From JAFLBI01 sp964616465 (lineage in GTDB: Bacteria; Bacteroidota; Bacteroidia; Chitinophagales; Chitinophagaceae), in NCBI GenBank assembly GCA_964616465.1, contig CAZTTO010000005.1:121697-185696 (forward strand): a DNA stretch of 64,000 bases, written 5' to 3'. Numbering within the stretch: the first letter of the stretch is position 1; each line of letters opens with the position of its first letter. Below, one piece after another: positions 1-7,420 of this stretch. A program made the translations under genes and the position numbers. The notes under the pieces were generated by a model. It saw nothing but the letters and a program-made list of their open reading frames with translations, was not told the origin of the DNA and made no database searches.

Positions 1-1
1 A

Positions 2-715
2 GCTGAGTCAGCCACCTTTGGTTTACATAACCTAAATAGCTCTGGAAGGCCATCTGGCTCTTTAAGAACAACACGTATTGGCGGATTTAATGGAACTGAT
101 ATTGCTTTTCATAATAACAAAGTATATTTTTTAAGTGGTAATAATGGAAGGTTAACAGTTTTTAATACTGCCGGCGTTCAACAAGACCAACATGTAGTTG
201 ATGATGGAAGAGGTATTGCAGTTTCTTCAACAAGCAATAGATTGGCTATACTTACAGGTAACAGTAAAATAATGCTGTCTGGAATAACAAACTTACAGCA
301 GCAAACAGTTTTACATATTCCAGATGAGATAGTTGGAACAAAAAGAAACATAGATTTTTTTGAAGATAAATTAATCGTTGCATCGGGAAGAAGAGGTTTA
401 ATGGTTTATGCAGATGGAAATAATGTACCAGCCGTTTTACTTCAACAATTTCCAATGCCAGTCTCTCAGCCTGGTGTTTCAAGCAGTGAATTAGTAACTA
501 GATCCGTTTCATATAATCCAGACAATGGTCTAGTTGTTACCGCAAACGGCGCAGCAGGATTGTGGGTTTTTAGAAAAAATAATGCTACTCAATTATTGGA
601 ACTTGTTGGTAAAATAAGCACCCCAGGTAGTTTCAATTATGTAAAGAGTAGGGGTGATTTAATTTTTGCTGCTACTGCAGATGGCGGAATGCAAATTTTT
701 AGGATTAATATGTAA
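2..715 (+). CDS. Beta-propeller (LVIVD-like repeat) protein, 3' end only
   Basis: The reading frame is open from the first bases of the window to the stop at 713-715, so this is the C-terminal ~237 residues of a gene that begins upstream. The visible part is made of blades about 45-50 residues long, each ending in a similar strand pair: 'GRLTVFNT', 'RGLMVYAD', 'AGLWVFRK' and 'GGMQIFRI'. This resembles LVIVD-type beta-propellers common on Bacteroidota surface proteins. No catalytic motif is visible and the last blade runs to the C-terminus without a T9SS sorting domain. A strong terminator follows within 30 nt. The propeller fold is an inference from repeat spacing; ligand and function are unknown. 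Confidence 0.7.
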   Translation, partial: AESATFGLHNLNSSGRPSGSLRTTRIGGFNGTDIAFHNNKVYFLSGNNGRLTVFNTAGVQQDQHVVDDGRGIAVSSTSNRLAILTGNSKIMLSGITNLQQQTVLHIPDEIVGTKRNIDFFEDKLIVASGRRGLMVYADGNNVPAVLLQQFPMPVSQPGVSSSELVTRSVSYNPDNGLVVTANGAAGLWVFRKNNATQLLELVGKISTPGSFNYVKSRGDLIFAATADGGMQIFRINM

Positions 716-741
716 ATCTGTATTTGGATATTGGTATTTCC

Positions 742-772
742 GGGATTGCTTTTTCTGAGCGATCCCTTTTTT
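742..772 (+). terminator. Intrinsic terminator of the beta-propeller gene
   Basis: GGGATTGC and GCGATCCC form an 8-bp stem (one G-T pair) around a 9-nt loop, followed directly by six T. It lies 27 nt after the stop codon. Confidence 0.85.
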
Positions 773-790
773 ATTCAAACAAATCCTTTA

Positions 791-798
791 TATATTTG
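791..798 (+). promoter_or_regulatory. -7 promoter box of the asd leader
   Basis: TATATTTG matches the Bacteroidota -7 consensus TAnnTTTG exactly. It is followed after four bases (CGTC) by an ATG at 803, so the transcript would begin at or next to that ATG. No clear -33 TTG is seen at the usual distance. Confidence 0.65.
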
Positions 799-802
799 CG
801 TC

Positions 803-844
803 ATGGTACAAAATAAAAAACAGAATGCTAAACACAAACCCTAA
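803..844 (+). CDS. Candidate leader peptide of asd
   Basis: A 13-codon frame encodes MVQNKKQNAKHKP and stops at TAA 842-844. It starts 4 nt after the -7 box, so translation would be leaderless. Four of 13 codons are lysine (AAA) and two are asparagine, both products of the aspartate family that asd feeds. The frame overlaps the 5' strands of two helices (803-810 with 864-871; 823-828 with 853-858). In a classical attenuator a ribosome stalling on the Lys codons would block these strands. AAA codons are common in AT-rich DNA, so the enrichment alone is weak; the RNA architecture downstream is the stronger argument. The peptide itself need have no function. Confidence 0.45.
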   Translation: MVQNKKQNAKHKP

Positions 845-882
845 ACGGGGAGGCATTCCTATATGTACCATACAACGAATTG

Positions 883-907
883 CCTTCCATTTGGAAGGTT
901 TTTTTTT
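883..907 (+). terminator. Leader terminator in front of asd
   Basis: CCTTCC-ATTT-GGAAGG hairpin followed by nine T, ending 19 nt before the asd start codon. Its position between promoter and gene makes it regulatory rather than the end of an operon. Confidence 0.75.
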
Positions 908-926
908 GACTTAAACTGAATAAAAA

Positions 927-1919
927 ATGAAAGTAGCAGTTGTTGGCGCTACCGGTCTGGTAGGCACAAAGATGATGCAAGTGTTGGAAGAACGTAATTT
1001 TCCTGTAACAGAATTATTGCCTGTTGCAAGCGAACGTTCTATTGGTAAACAGGTTACTTTCAAAGGGAAACAGTACTCAGTTGTAAGCATGGACGATGCA
1101 ATAGCTGCACGTCCATTAGTAGCTTTGTTCTCTGCAGGTGGTTCCACATCGCTTGAATGGGCACCTCGATTTGCCGAAGCAAGTATTCGTGTTATTGATA
1201 ACTCATCTGCCTGGCGCATGGACCCAACTAAAAAATTGGTTGTGCCTGAAGTGAATGCTCATGTGTTAACTGAAGAAGACTTTATTATTGCAAACCCCAA
1301 TTGTTCTACAATACAAATGGTAGTTGCTTTGCAACCTCTTCATGAAAAGTATACTATAAAAAGGGTAGTGGTCTCTACTTATCAAAGTGTTACTGGTACG
1401 GGTAAAAAAGCAGTAGATCAGCTTATGAATGAAAGAGCGGGGGTTTCTGGAGAAATGGCTTATAAGTATCCAATCGATTTAAACGTTATTCCACAGATTG
1501 ATGTGTTTCTTGAGAATGGATATACCAAAGAAGAAATGAAAATGGTGAAAGAAACATGTAAAATTATGGGTGATGATTCAATTCGCGTAACCGCTACAAC
1601 AGTTCGTATTCCAGTTATGGGTGGACATAGCGAAAGTGTGAATATTGAATTTGAAAATGAATATGACATTGCTGATATACATACAGTGTTAAGTCAAGCC
1701 CCGGGTGTAGTTGTACAACACAACGATGCAGAACAGTTGTATCCAATGCCATTATGGGCACATGAAAAAGATGAAGTGTTTGTGGGAAGAATTCGTAGAG
1801 ACGAATCACAGTCCAAAACACTGAATATGTGGATTGTAAGCGATAACCTTCGTAAAGGGGCTGCCACAAACGCAATTCAAATTGCTGAGTATATGCTTCA
1901 AAAAGGGTTGTTAGGATAA
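927..1919 (+). CDS. asd: Aspartate-semialdehyde dehydrogenase
   Basis: Catalyses the NADPH-dependent reduction of aspartyl phosphate to aspartate semialdehyde, the branch point to lysine/diaminopimelate, threonine and methionine. The 330-residue protein has the nucleotide-binding start VVGATGLVG (residues 5-13), the active-site cysteine in NPNCST (Cys126), and the C-terminal domain with conserved Arg227 and His234 in the IPVMGGHSE stretch. Length is normal for the bacterial family. The ATG at 927 is used because the upstream frame contains the leader terminator. The gene is monocistronic: the next gene is convergent and begins 4 nt after the stop. The leader in front suggests control by supply of an aspartate-family amino acid (inference). 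Confidence 0.97.
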   Translation: MKVAVVGATGLVGTKMMQVLEERNFPVTELLPVASERSIGKQVTFKGKQYSVVSMDDAIAARPLVALFSAGGSTSLEWAPRFAEASIRVIDNSSAWRMDPTKKLVVPEVNAHVLTEEDFIIANPNCSTIQMVVALQPLHEKYTIKRVVVSTYQSVTGTGKKAVDQLMNERAGVSGEMAYKYPIDLNVIPQIDVFLENGYTKEEMKMVKETCKIMGDDSIRVTATTVRIPVMGGHSESVNIEFENEYDIADIHTVLSQAPGVVVQHNDAEQLYPMPLWAHEKDEVFVGRIRRDESQSKTLNMWIVSDNLRKGAATNAIQIAEYMLQKGLLG

Positions 1920-1923
1920 AGTT

Positions 1924-3630
1924 TTAATAGTTCCATGACTTGAGATCAGCATGGGTAGGCACTCGTTTTTGTAAGTCTTTCACCCATTTTAAAATAAACA
2001 TTTCATGGTACCTCAATCGGCTGATGTAATTGGGTAGTTCGTGGCTTCCATTCCAGCAATGTTCTGCTCGGTCGCCATAGTCAACTACGCAATTACACGG
2101 CGGGTTTTGAAGTTTCTTTAGCATGTCTTCTGCTGTGTATACAGCGTTGTTTAGATAAAAATTATCCATATCGCCTACATAAATATGGATCTTGCCTTCT
2201 AAATCTTTTCCTATTTTATTCCAGTCTCGTTGAATGATATGGGTTAGGTCATAGTTATCTTTCCAATAAGATGCTATGTCTTTATTGATGACGCCTGTTT
2301 TCTTGTCCCAGATTCTTGCTGGATAACCGTCTTTTCCTACAGGGGAAAACACAGCTTCCCAAATATCAAACTGATCACCACTTCTGCTTTTATCACCTAA
2401 TGCTAATTCTTTAAGGTTCATATCTTTTACTGTAGCACTTACATGACCTAAGTAATTGCGATGACCAGGTCTTAATGTTTTTTTGAACGGACTTTCTAAG
2501 TAATAAGCATTCTTATCTTCATATAGGTTGATGGTCATATAATGTCTAAAGTCAATTGGATCTGGACAAGCTGCATATGCGCCGTTGTATTCTTTTGGAT
2601 AAAATACTTGTGCTGCTAAAGCTTCCCATCCTCCTGTACTGCCTCCATACATAAATCTAGCCCATCCTTCACCAATACCTCTAAATCTTCTTTCAATTTC
2701 AGGAATCAATTCATAGGTGATGGCATCTCCATAAGGACCCAAGTTTGCAGAATTAACAGCATATGAGTCGTCGTAATAAGGATTGGCATGTTGTATTTCA
2801 ATTGCAATCACTCTAGGGAAATTAGGTCCAGTCCATAATTTGTAAAAGCGATAAGCTTCTTCTTGTACAATTTTGTTGTAGCCAATTAAATTAAATCGCT
2901 TTGATGTATCTGGAGGTAAATTTTCGTCGGGTGGTGTTGTTCTAAACCCATCAAAATCACTTGGAAAATGACCATGAAAAATGGCGAGTGGATATTTAAC
3001 AGTCGGATTCTCATCGAAGCCTTCAGGAAGTAAAATATGTGCGCCTAAGAACATGGGTCGTCCCCAAAATTCTGTGAGTAGCTTGCTTTGAATTTTTATG
3101 TGCTTGATATACTTTGTGTCTTGTGGTTCCTCAATAGGAGGAATTATTTTGTCAAGATTAAGTTGAAGGGCTGTGTTTGGACCTTCCCAATTGACTTCTA
3201 CTACGGTAGAATATAAATTACCTGGTGCAAGGTTCCAGTGTTGTCCTTCTCCTCTATCCATAGGAAGTTGCACAATATGTCCATCTTTTCTTTTGAATGT
3301 TTCATATTTGTGAAATACAACTTGTACAAAGTAGCGTCGTTTAGGAAGTTGACTAATTTGTTCAATTGGATAGCCGAAGAAATCGTTGCTTGAAATTGTT
3401 AGGGAATTTGTACTATTCCAATTTTTAATATCGGATCCAAAAACAATTTGCGTTTCAGGTCCGTCACTGATTGTGAATCTTGGTTCTGGTTGAGCGCGTT
3501 CACTAAAAATGAGCAGCAGTCTTCCTTGGAGTTGCTCAGAGGGTTGACCAATAACTTTCACTTGAATTTTCTGACTACTTGCAGAAAAAAATAATAAACT
3601 AGTACAGACTAATATTAGCAGATGTTTCAT
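1924..3630 (-). CDS. Secreted alpha/beta-hydrolase, putative esterase
   Basis: A 568-residue protein with an N-terminal signal peptide (hydrophobic segment ending near Ser-Ser-Gln20). The C-terminal half looks like an enterochelin-esterase/esterase-D type alpha/beta hydrolase. It contains an oxyanion-side HGHFPSDFDG stretch (219-228) and a nucleophile elbow GGSTGG with the probable catalytic Ser331. A histidine late in the sequence (in AEHCWNGSHE) may complete the triad. The N-terminal ~180 residues form a beta-rich domain seen in related Bacteroidota proteins. The substrate cannot be read from sequence; carbohydrate esters or peptides are both possible. It stands alone, convergent with asd and co-directional with the DUF2461-ligA pair upstream. 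Confidence 0.7.
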   Translation of the reverse strand: MKHLLILVCTSLLFFSASSQKIQVKVIGQPSEQLQGRLLLIFSERAQPEPRFTISDGPETQIVFGSDIKNWNSTNSLTISSNDFFGYPIEQISQLPKRRYFVQVVFHKYETFKRKDGHIVQLPMDRGEGQHWNLAPGNLYSTVVEVNWEGPNTALQLNLDKIIPPIEEPQDTKYIKHIKIQSKLLTEFWGRPMFLGAHILLPEGFDENPTVKYPLAIFHGHFPSDFDGFRTTPPDENLPPDTSKRFNLIGYNKIVQEEAYRFYKLWTGPNFPRVIAIEIQHANPYYDDSYAVNSANLGPYGDAITYELIPEIERRFRGIGEGWARFMYGGSTGGWEALAAQVFYPKEYNGAYAACPDPIDFRHYMTINLYEDKNAYYLESPFKKTLRPGHRNYLGHVSATVKDMNLKELALGDKSRSGDQFDIWEAVFSPVGKDGYPARIWDKKTGVINKDIASYWKDNYDLTHIIQRDWNKIGKDLEGKIHIYVGDMDNFYLNNAVYTAEDMLKKLQNPPCNCVVDYGDRAEHCWNGSHELPNYISRLRYHEMFILKWVKDLQKRVPTHADLKSWNY

Positions 3631-3662
3631 AATTGGAAATTAATGAAAATCTGCCAGTATAT

Positions 3663-4328
3663 TCACTCAATGCTTCTATTAATGAATTGCAAGAGAGGTT
3701 GAAGGGCTTGAAATGATTCTATGATGGTCTTACTAAGTTGAGGTGTTGTTAGTAACTCATCTTTTATTTCTTTTGTTGCAATCCAGCTCTTCAACTTTAA
3801 ATCATTTATGCAATTGTGTGATGCATCATAGCCTTTTGGAGGTCTGCTTAAGCTTATGTCTGAGCTTCGTTCTAGATCTGCGTATATGCGCTTGAAGTTT
3901 TTATTTTTTAGTATGCCAGTCCATTCGTCAGAACAATAATCAATTTCTTGACGAACTTTATTAATTTCATTAGCCATTGGCATATACAATCCGCCTCCCA
4001 CAAAACTCTTTCCTGGTTCAAGGTGAAAATAATAGCCTGCAAAGATTCCTTTTTTGCCACCCTTTGCAATGCTCATACCCATGTTGGTTTTATAAGGCGA
4101 TTTATTCTTACTAAATCGAACGTCTCTATTGATGCGGAATACGCAATCCTTTGGAGCTAAATGTGCAATTTCAGCATCTATATCACTCAGTTCAATCAGT
4201 ATTTTCTCAGTAAGCTGCAAGAAATCTTTTTTAGCAGATTCATATTCTTTTCTGTGCTCATCGAACCAAGGTTTATTATTGTTTTTCTCTAGTTGCTTAA
4301 GGAGTTGTAGGGTAGTTTTTGTAATCAT
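3663..4328 (-). CDS. DUF2461 (TIGR02453) family protein
   Basis: A 221-residue protein matching the DUF2461 family by its N-terminal block NNNKPWFDEHRKEY, the central FRINRDVRFSKNKSPYK motif, and the following glycine-rich segment leading to YYFHLEP. These are the most conserved parts of the family. It has no signal peptide or membrane segment, so it is probably cytosolic. The biochemical function is not established. Its start codon overlaps the ligA stop by 4 nt (ATGA type), implying co-transcription and translational coupling with DNA ligase. This hints at, but does not prove, a DNA-related role. Confidence 0.85.
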   Translation of the reverse strand: MITKTTLQLLKQLEKNNNKPWFDEHRKEYESAKKDFLQLTEKILIELSDIDAEIAHLAPKDCVFRINRDVRFSKNKSPYKTNMGMSIAKGGKKGIFAGYYFHLEPGKSFVGGGLYMPMANEINKVRQEIDYCSDEWTGILKNKNFKRIYADLERSSDISLSRPPKGYDASHNCINDLKLKSWIATKEIKDELLTTPQLSKTIIESFQALQPLLQFINRSIE

Positions 4329-6409
4329 ACTGTTGAAGAGTTTTTTACTAATTCTAAAAATCCAGCTTCATCCAAAATGGTGATGCTGCCAATTTTTTTT
4401 GCTTTTTCTAATTTGCTGCCAGCGTCTTCACCTACTACTAAATAGTTGAGTTTACTGCTTACACCGCTAAGTATAATTCCACCTTGTTCTTCTGCCATTT
4501 GTTCAGCTACAGATCTTTTTAGAGTAGGCAAAGTTCCAGTAAACAAAAATGATTTACCCGACAGTCCACCAGAGTTAGGCATTTCCTTCTGATAGTTATT
4601 CATTTCAACACCTAGTCTCTCAAGTTGTTGCAACATGTCAATATTTTTTTCATTTTGAAAAAAGTTGAAAATGCTTTGAGCAACTTTTACACCAACATCT
4701 TCTAGATTTTGTAACTCTTCAATTGATCTGTTTTTCAGCTCAAGTAAATGATTGCATGATTGAGCAATGGTTTTTGCCGTGGTTTCACCAACATAGCGAA
4801 TGCCTAAACCGTACAATTTTCTATACAGAGGCTGCTTTTTACTTTGCTCAATAGCTTCCTTCAATTTTTCAACACTTTTTTTGCCAAATCCTTCTAGCGC
4901 TGCAATTTTTTCAAAAGGAAGTTGATAGATATCAGGAATATGTTGCAGCCATCCCGCCTCATAAAATTTACGAATATTAGCATCGCCAAAACTTTTGATA
5001 TCCAATGCATCTTTGCTGGCAAAGTGAATGATTCTCTCCACCACTTGAGAAGGGCAGTCCATGTTACCACAACGCCAAACCGCCTCCGTTGCTTCCTTTT
5101 CTAGTTTGCTGGAACATGTTGGACAATTTGTAGGAAATACAATAATAGATTCTGCACCAGTTCTTTTGTTAGTAAGCGATTGTACAATTTGTGGTATCAC
5201 ATCGCCTGCTCTTTCAATGATAACTTGATCGCCTTTGCGTAAATCTTTTTCCTTAATGTATTCTTCATTGTGTAATGAAATACTAGATACAGTTACTCCA
5301 CCCAGAGCAACTGGAAGCAACTTAGCAACGGGTGTTACAGCGCCGGTTCTGCCAACTTGAAATTCAACATCAATTAAAGTAGTGGTTGCTTGTCGTGCTT
5401 TGAATTTATAAGCGATAGCCCATCTTGGATGATGACTGGTCATACCAAGTACATCATGCCATTTCAGTTCATTTACCTTAATAACCATTCCATCTATTTC
5501 ATAATCAAGATTATCTCGAACTGCTTCCATTTCTACACATGCATGAATAACTTCTTGAATATTATTTGCAACGGTTACACCTTGCTGTGGAGTTTTAAAT
5601 CCACACTTACTTAATAATTGCAGCGATTCGGAATGTGATAAAAAGGCTGTTGAATCTGCATCTTTCATTTGTACAAAGCTGATATGATAGAGAAAGGCAT
5701 CTAAATTTCTTTCAGCAACTTCTTTTGGGTTCTTCATGCGTAAACTACCGCTAGCCGTGTTTCTAGGATTAGCTACCTTGGCTTGTCCCCTCGATTCTAG
5801 CATTTCATTGAATCTATCAAACATTTGTTTGGTCATAATCACTTCACCTCGAATTTCAATGAGCTGAATACCATATTTTGAGAAAGGTGCTTGTAAAGGA
5901 ATGGAACGAATTTGTTTGATGTTGTTGGTTACATCTTCACCTTCAACTCCATTACCTCTTGTTACAGCACGAATAAGTTGATCGTTTTCATATACCAATG
6001 AAATACTTGCACCATCAAACTTTGGCTCAACTGAATAGGTAAGTTGATCTTGCTTACTTAGCTCTTTTGCTTTTCTATCAAAATCTAGCAAGTCGGCTTC
6101 GTTGTACGAATTGTCTAAACTTAACATGGGCACAAAGTGGGCTACCGTTTCAAATCCATCTGCTAGTTCTCCTCCAACTCTTTGTGTTGGTGAATCTGGT
6201 GTAATTAATTGGGGAAATTGTGCTTCTAAGTTTTTTAATTGTTGGAAGAGTTGATCGTATTGTTGGTCGGTAATAGAAGGTTGGTGTTTTACGTAATACA
6301 AGTTTTCATGGTAGTGTAATACACTACGAAGCAAAGGAATGTCCGATTCGGTAAATAATAGTTTAGATAAAAGAGTTTGCGTTAATTCAATCAATTTTTG
6401 CTCATCCAT
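4325..6409 (-). CDS. ligA: NAD-dependent DNA ligase LigA
   Basis: Seals nicks in replication and repair using NAD+. Domains in order: Ia and adenylation domain with the KxDG nucleophile (EPKFDG, Lys130), OB fold, four-cysteine zinc finger (CPTC...C...C between about residues 405 and 430), helix-hairpin-helix repeats, and a C-terminal BRCT domain (about 615-690). I use the ATG at 6407-6409 (MDEQKL, 694 residues). A TTG six codons upstream (6427) is in frame but less likely. The length is typical. Gene order ligA-DUF2461 is coupled by a 4-nt overlap. The regulator gene on the other strand is divergent. Confidence 0.97.
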   Translation of the reverse strand: MDEQKLIELTQTLLSKLLFTESDIPLLRSVLHYHENLYYVKHQPSITDQQYDQLFQQLKNLEAQFPQLITPDSPTQRVGGELADGFETVAHFVPMLSLDNSYNEADLLDFDRKAKELSKQDQLTYSVEPKFDGASISLVYENDQLIRAVTRGNGVEGEDVTNNIKQIRSIPLQAPFSKYGIQLIEIRGEVIMTKQMFDRFNEMLESRGQAKVANPRNTASGSLRMKNPKEVAERNLDAFLYHISFVQMKDADSTAFLSHSESLQLLSKCGFKTPQQGVTVANNIQEVIHACVEMEAVRDNLDYEIDGMVIKVNELKWHDVLGMTSHHPRWAIAYKFKARQATTTLIDVEFQVGRTGAVTPVAKLLPVALGGVTVSSISLHNEEYIKEKDLRKGDQVIIERAGDVIPQIVQSLTNKRTGAESIIVFPTNCPTCSSKLEKEATEAVWRCGNMDCPSQVVERIIHFASKDALDIKSFGDANIRKFYEAGWLQHIPDIYQLPFEKIAALEGFGKKSVEKLKEAIEQSKKQPLYRKLYGLGIRYVGETTAKTIAQSCNHLLELKNRSIEELQNLEDVGVKVAQSIFNFFQNEKNIDMLQQLERLGVEMNNYQKEMPNSGGLSGKSFLFTGTLPTLKRSVAEQMAEEQGGIILSGVSSKLNYLVVGEDAGSKLEKAKKIGSITILDEAGFLELVKNSSTV

Positions 6410-6518
6410 GCCACTAAGTTTTTGCAATAATCGTTATTCCGTAGAAAATTATTCAGGTTTTATAAATATGTACGATGTACACATTATTCTTTTTTTTAAC
6501 TTGCATACGAATAAAGGA

Positions 6519-7265
6519 ATGATTGCCCCTAAAACAAGTGCCATGTCAACCTCCCAACAACCAGTTCTAATAAAAAATCCCACCAAGCTTGTATCTACAT
6601 ATCCAACGGTTGCTTTAACGGTTGACTGTGTAATTTTTGGTTTTGAGGCAAATCAACTAAAAGTACTACTAATTCGGAGCGATTTAGAAGTGTATAAAGG
6701 GATGTGGTCTTTATTGGGTGATATGGTAAAGCGCGATGAGGAGTTAGATGCCGCCGCACAGCGGGTTTTATTACAGAGAACAGGTATGAACGATGTATTT
6801 CTTGAACAGGTTCATTGCTTTGGAAATCCAAGTCGACATCCTGGTGGTCGTGTAGTAACAGTTGCATACTGTTCCTTACTAAATGTGCAGCATCATCAAC
6901 TAAAGATTCTAGACAATGAATTGCACTGGCATAGTTTGGCTTCATTACAAGAAATGGCATTTGATCATAAAGAAGTAGTTGACTATTGTTACAATTGGCT
7001 GAAAAAACGAATACAGGAGCATCCATTGGGTTTCAATTTATTGCCAGATAAATTTTCATTACGAGAGCTTCAAAATTTATATGAAGCTATATTAGGCATA
7101 CAGTTAGACAGGAGAAACTTCCGTAAAAAGTTTGCATCTATGGATCTTCTAATTGATGTAAATGAAATGGAACAAGATGTGCCACATAGGCCAGGTAAAC
7201 TATATAAGTTCAATTTCGAAAAGTATGAGCGAAATAAGCGTACCTGGATTGGAATCGATTTCTAG
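6519..7265 (+). CDS. NUDIX-domain transcriptional regulator (NrtR/AraR-like)
   Basis: The N-terminal ~140 residues form a NUDIX-type domain (VDCVIFGFEANQLKVLLIRSD...GMWSLLGDMV). The catalytic NUDIX box is not intact: the expected GX5EX7REUXEEXGU reads GDMVKRDEELDAAAQRVLLQRTG-like, without the REUXEE core. The C-terminal ~100 residues form a winged helix (KFSLRELQNLYEAILG...DRRNFRKKF). This architecture is that of NrtR and of the Bacteroidota AraR regulators, where NUDIX has become a sugar or nucleotide sensor. The start is uncertain: ATG 6519 or 6543. The protein lies directly upstream of the amylase/SusCD locus. Two palindromes sit in the 155-bp gap, so it is the best candidate regulator of that locus (inference). 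Confidence 0.85.
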   Translation: MIAPKTSAMSTSQQPVLIKNPTKLVSTYPTVALTVDCVIFGFEANQLKVLLIRSDLEVYKGMWSLLGDMVKRDEELDAAAQRVLLQRTGMNDVFLEQVHCFGNPSRHPGGRVVTVAYCSLLNVQHHQLKILDNELHWHSLASLQEMAFDHKEVVDYCYNWLKKRIQEHPLGFNLLPDKFSLRELQNLYEAILGIQLDRRNFRKKFASMDLLIDVNEMEQDVPHRPGKLYKFNFEKYERNKRTWIGIDF

Positions 7266-7340
7266 ATTTTGTTCAATTTTGTTTAATCTCTGAGTTTCAA
7301 CGCTTAACAAAAGCAGCACCCCCCAAAAAAAATTTTTAAG

Positions 7341-7359
7341 TTGTGTAAAAATTACACAA
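7341..7359. promoter_or_regulatory. Palindromic operator candidate 1
   Basis: TTGTGTAAAAATTACACAA is a perfect inverted repeat, 8 bp + 3 + 8 bp, between the NUDIX regulator and the GH13 gene. Such symmetry fits a dimeric winged-helix repressor. Confidence 0.6.
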
Positions 7360-7370
7360 TTTTGTAGGAC

Positions 7371-7391
7371 AATGTGTAATTTTAACACATT
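7371..7391. promoter_or_regulatory. Palindromic operator candidate 2
   Basis: AATGTGT-N7-ACACATT, a second perfect inverted repeat sharing the half-site TGTGT with the first. The centres are 31 bp apart, about three helical turns, so two dimers would bind the same face. The second site ends 30 bp before the GH13 start. Confidence 0.55.
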
Positions 7392-7420
7392 AAATGATTG
7401 CTGAATAATTGCTTTGCTGT

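Larger units (their letters stand above)
803..907 (+). promoter_or_regulatory. Candidate transcription attenuator upstream of asd
   Basis: Four mutually exclusive segments can be read. Segment 1, GAATGC (823-828), pairs with the 3' part of segment 2, GCATTC (853-858). Segment 2 (849-858) pairs with segment 3 (877-888) as a 10-bp helix with two bulged U. The CCTTCC of segment 3 (883-888) pairs with segment 4, GGAAGG (893-898), to form a terminator followed by nine T (899-907). An outer helix joins ATGGTACA (803-810) to TGTACCAT (864-871). This is the protector/antiterminator/terminator logic of amino-acid attenuators. It does not match a riboswitch class that I recognise. Confidence 0.55.

Noticed and set aside
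863..919. Alternative leader frame MYHTTNCLPFGRFFFDLN preceded by GGGGAGG (847-853)
   Set aside because: It has an SD-like sequence and two Thr codons, but Bacteroidota rarely use SD, the frame spans the terminator T-tract, and the purine run is explained by the antiterminator strand. The upstream frame at 803 fits better.
6339..6518. Longer start for the NUDIX regulator overlapping ligA
   Set aside because: The added residues are antisense to conserved ligA codons and lack any domain; ATG 6519 or 6543 is more likely.
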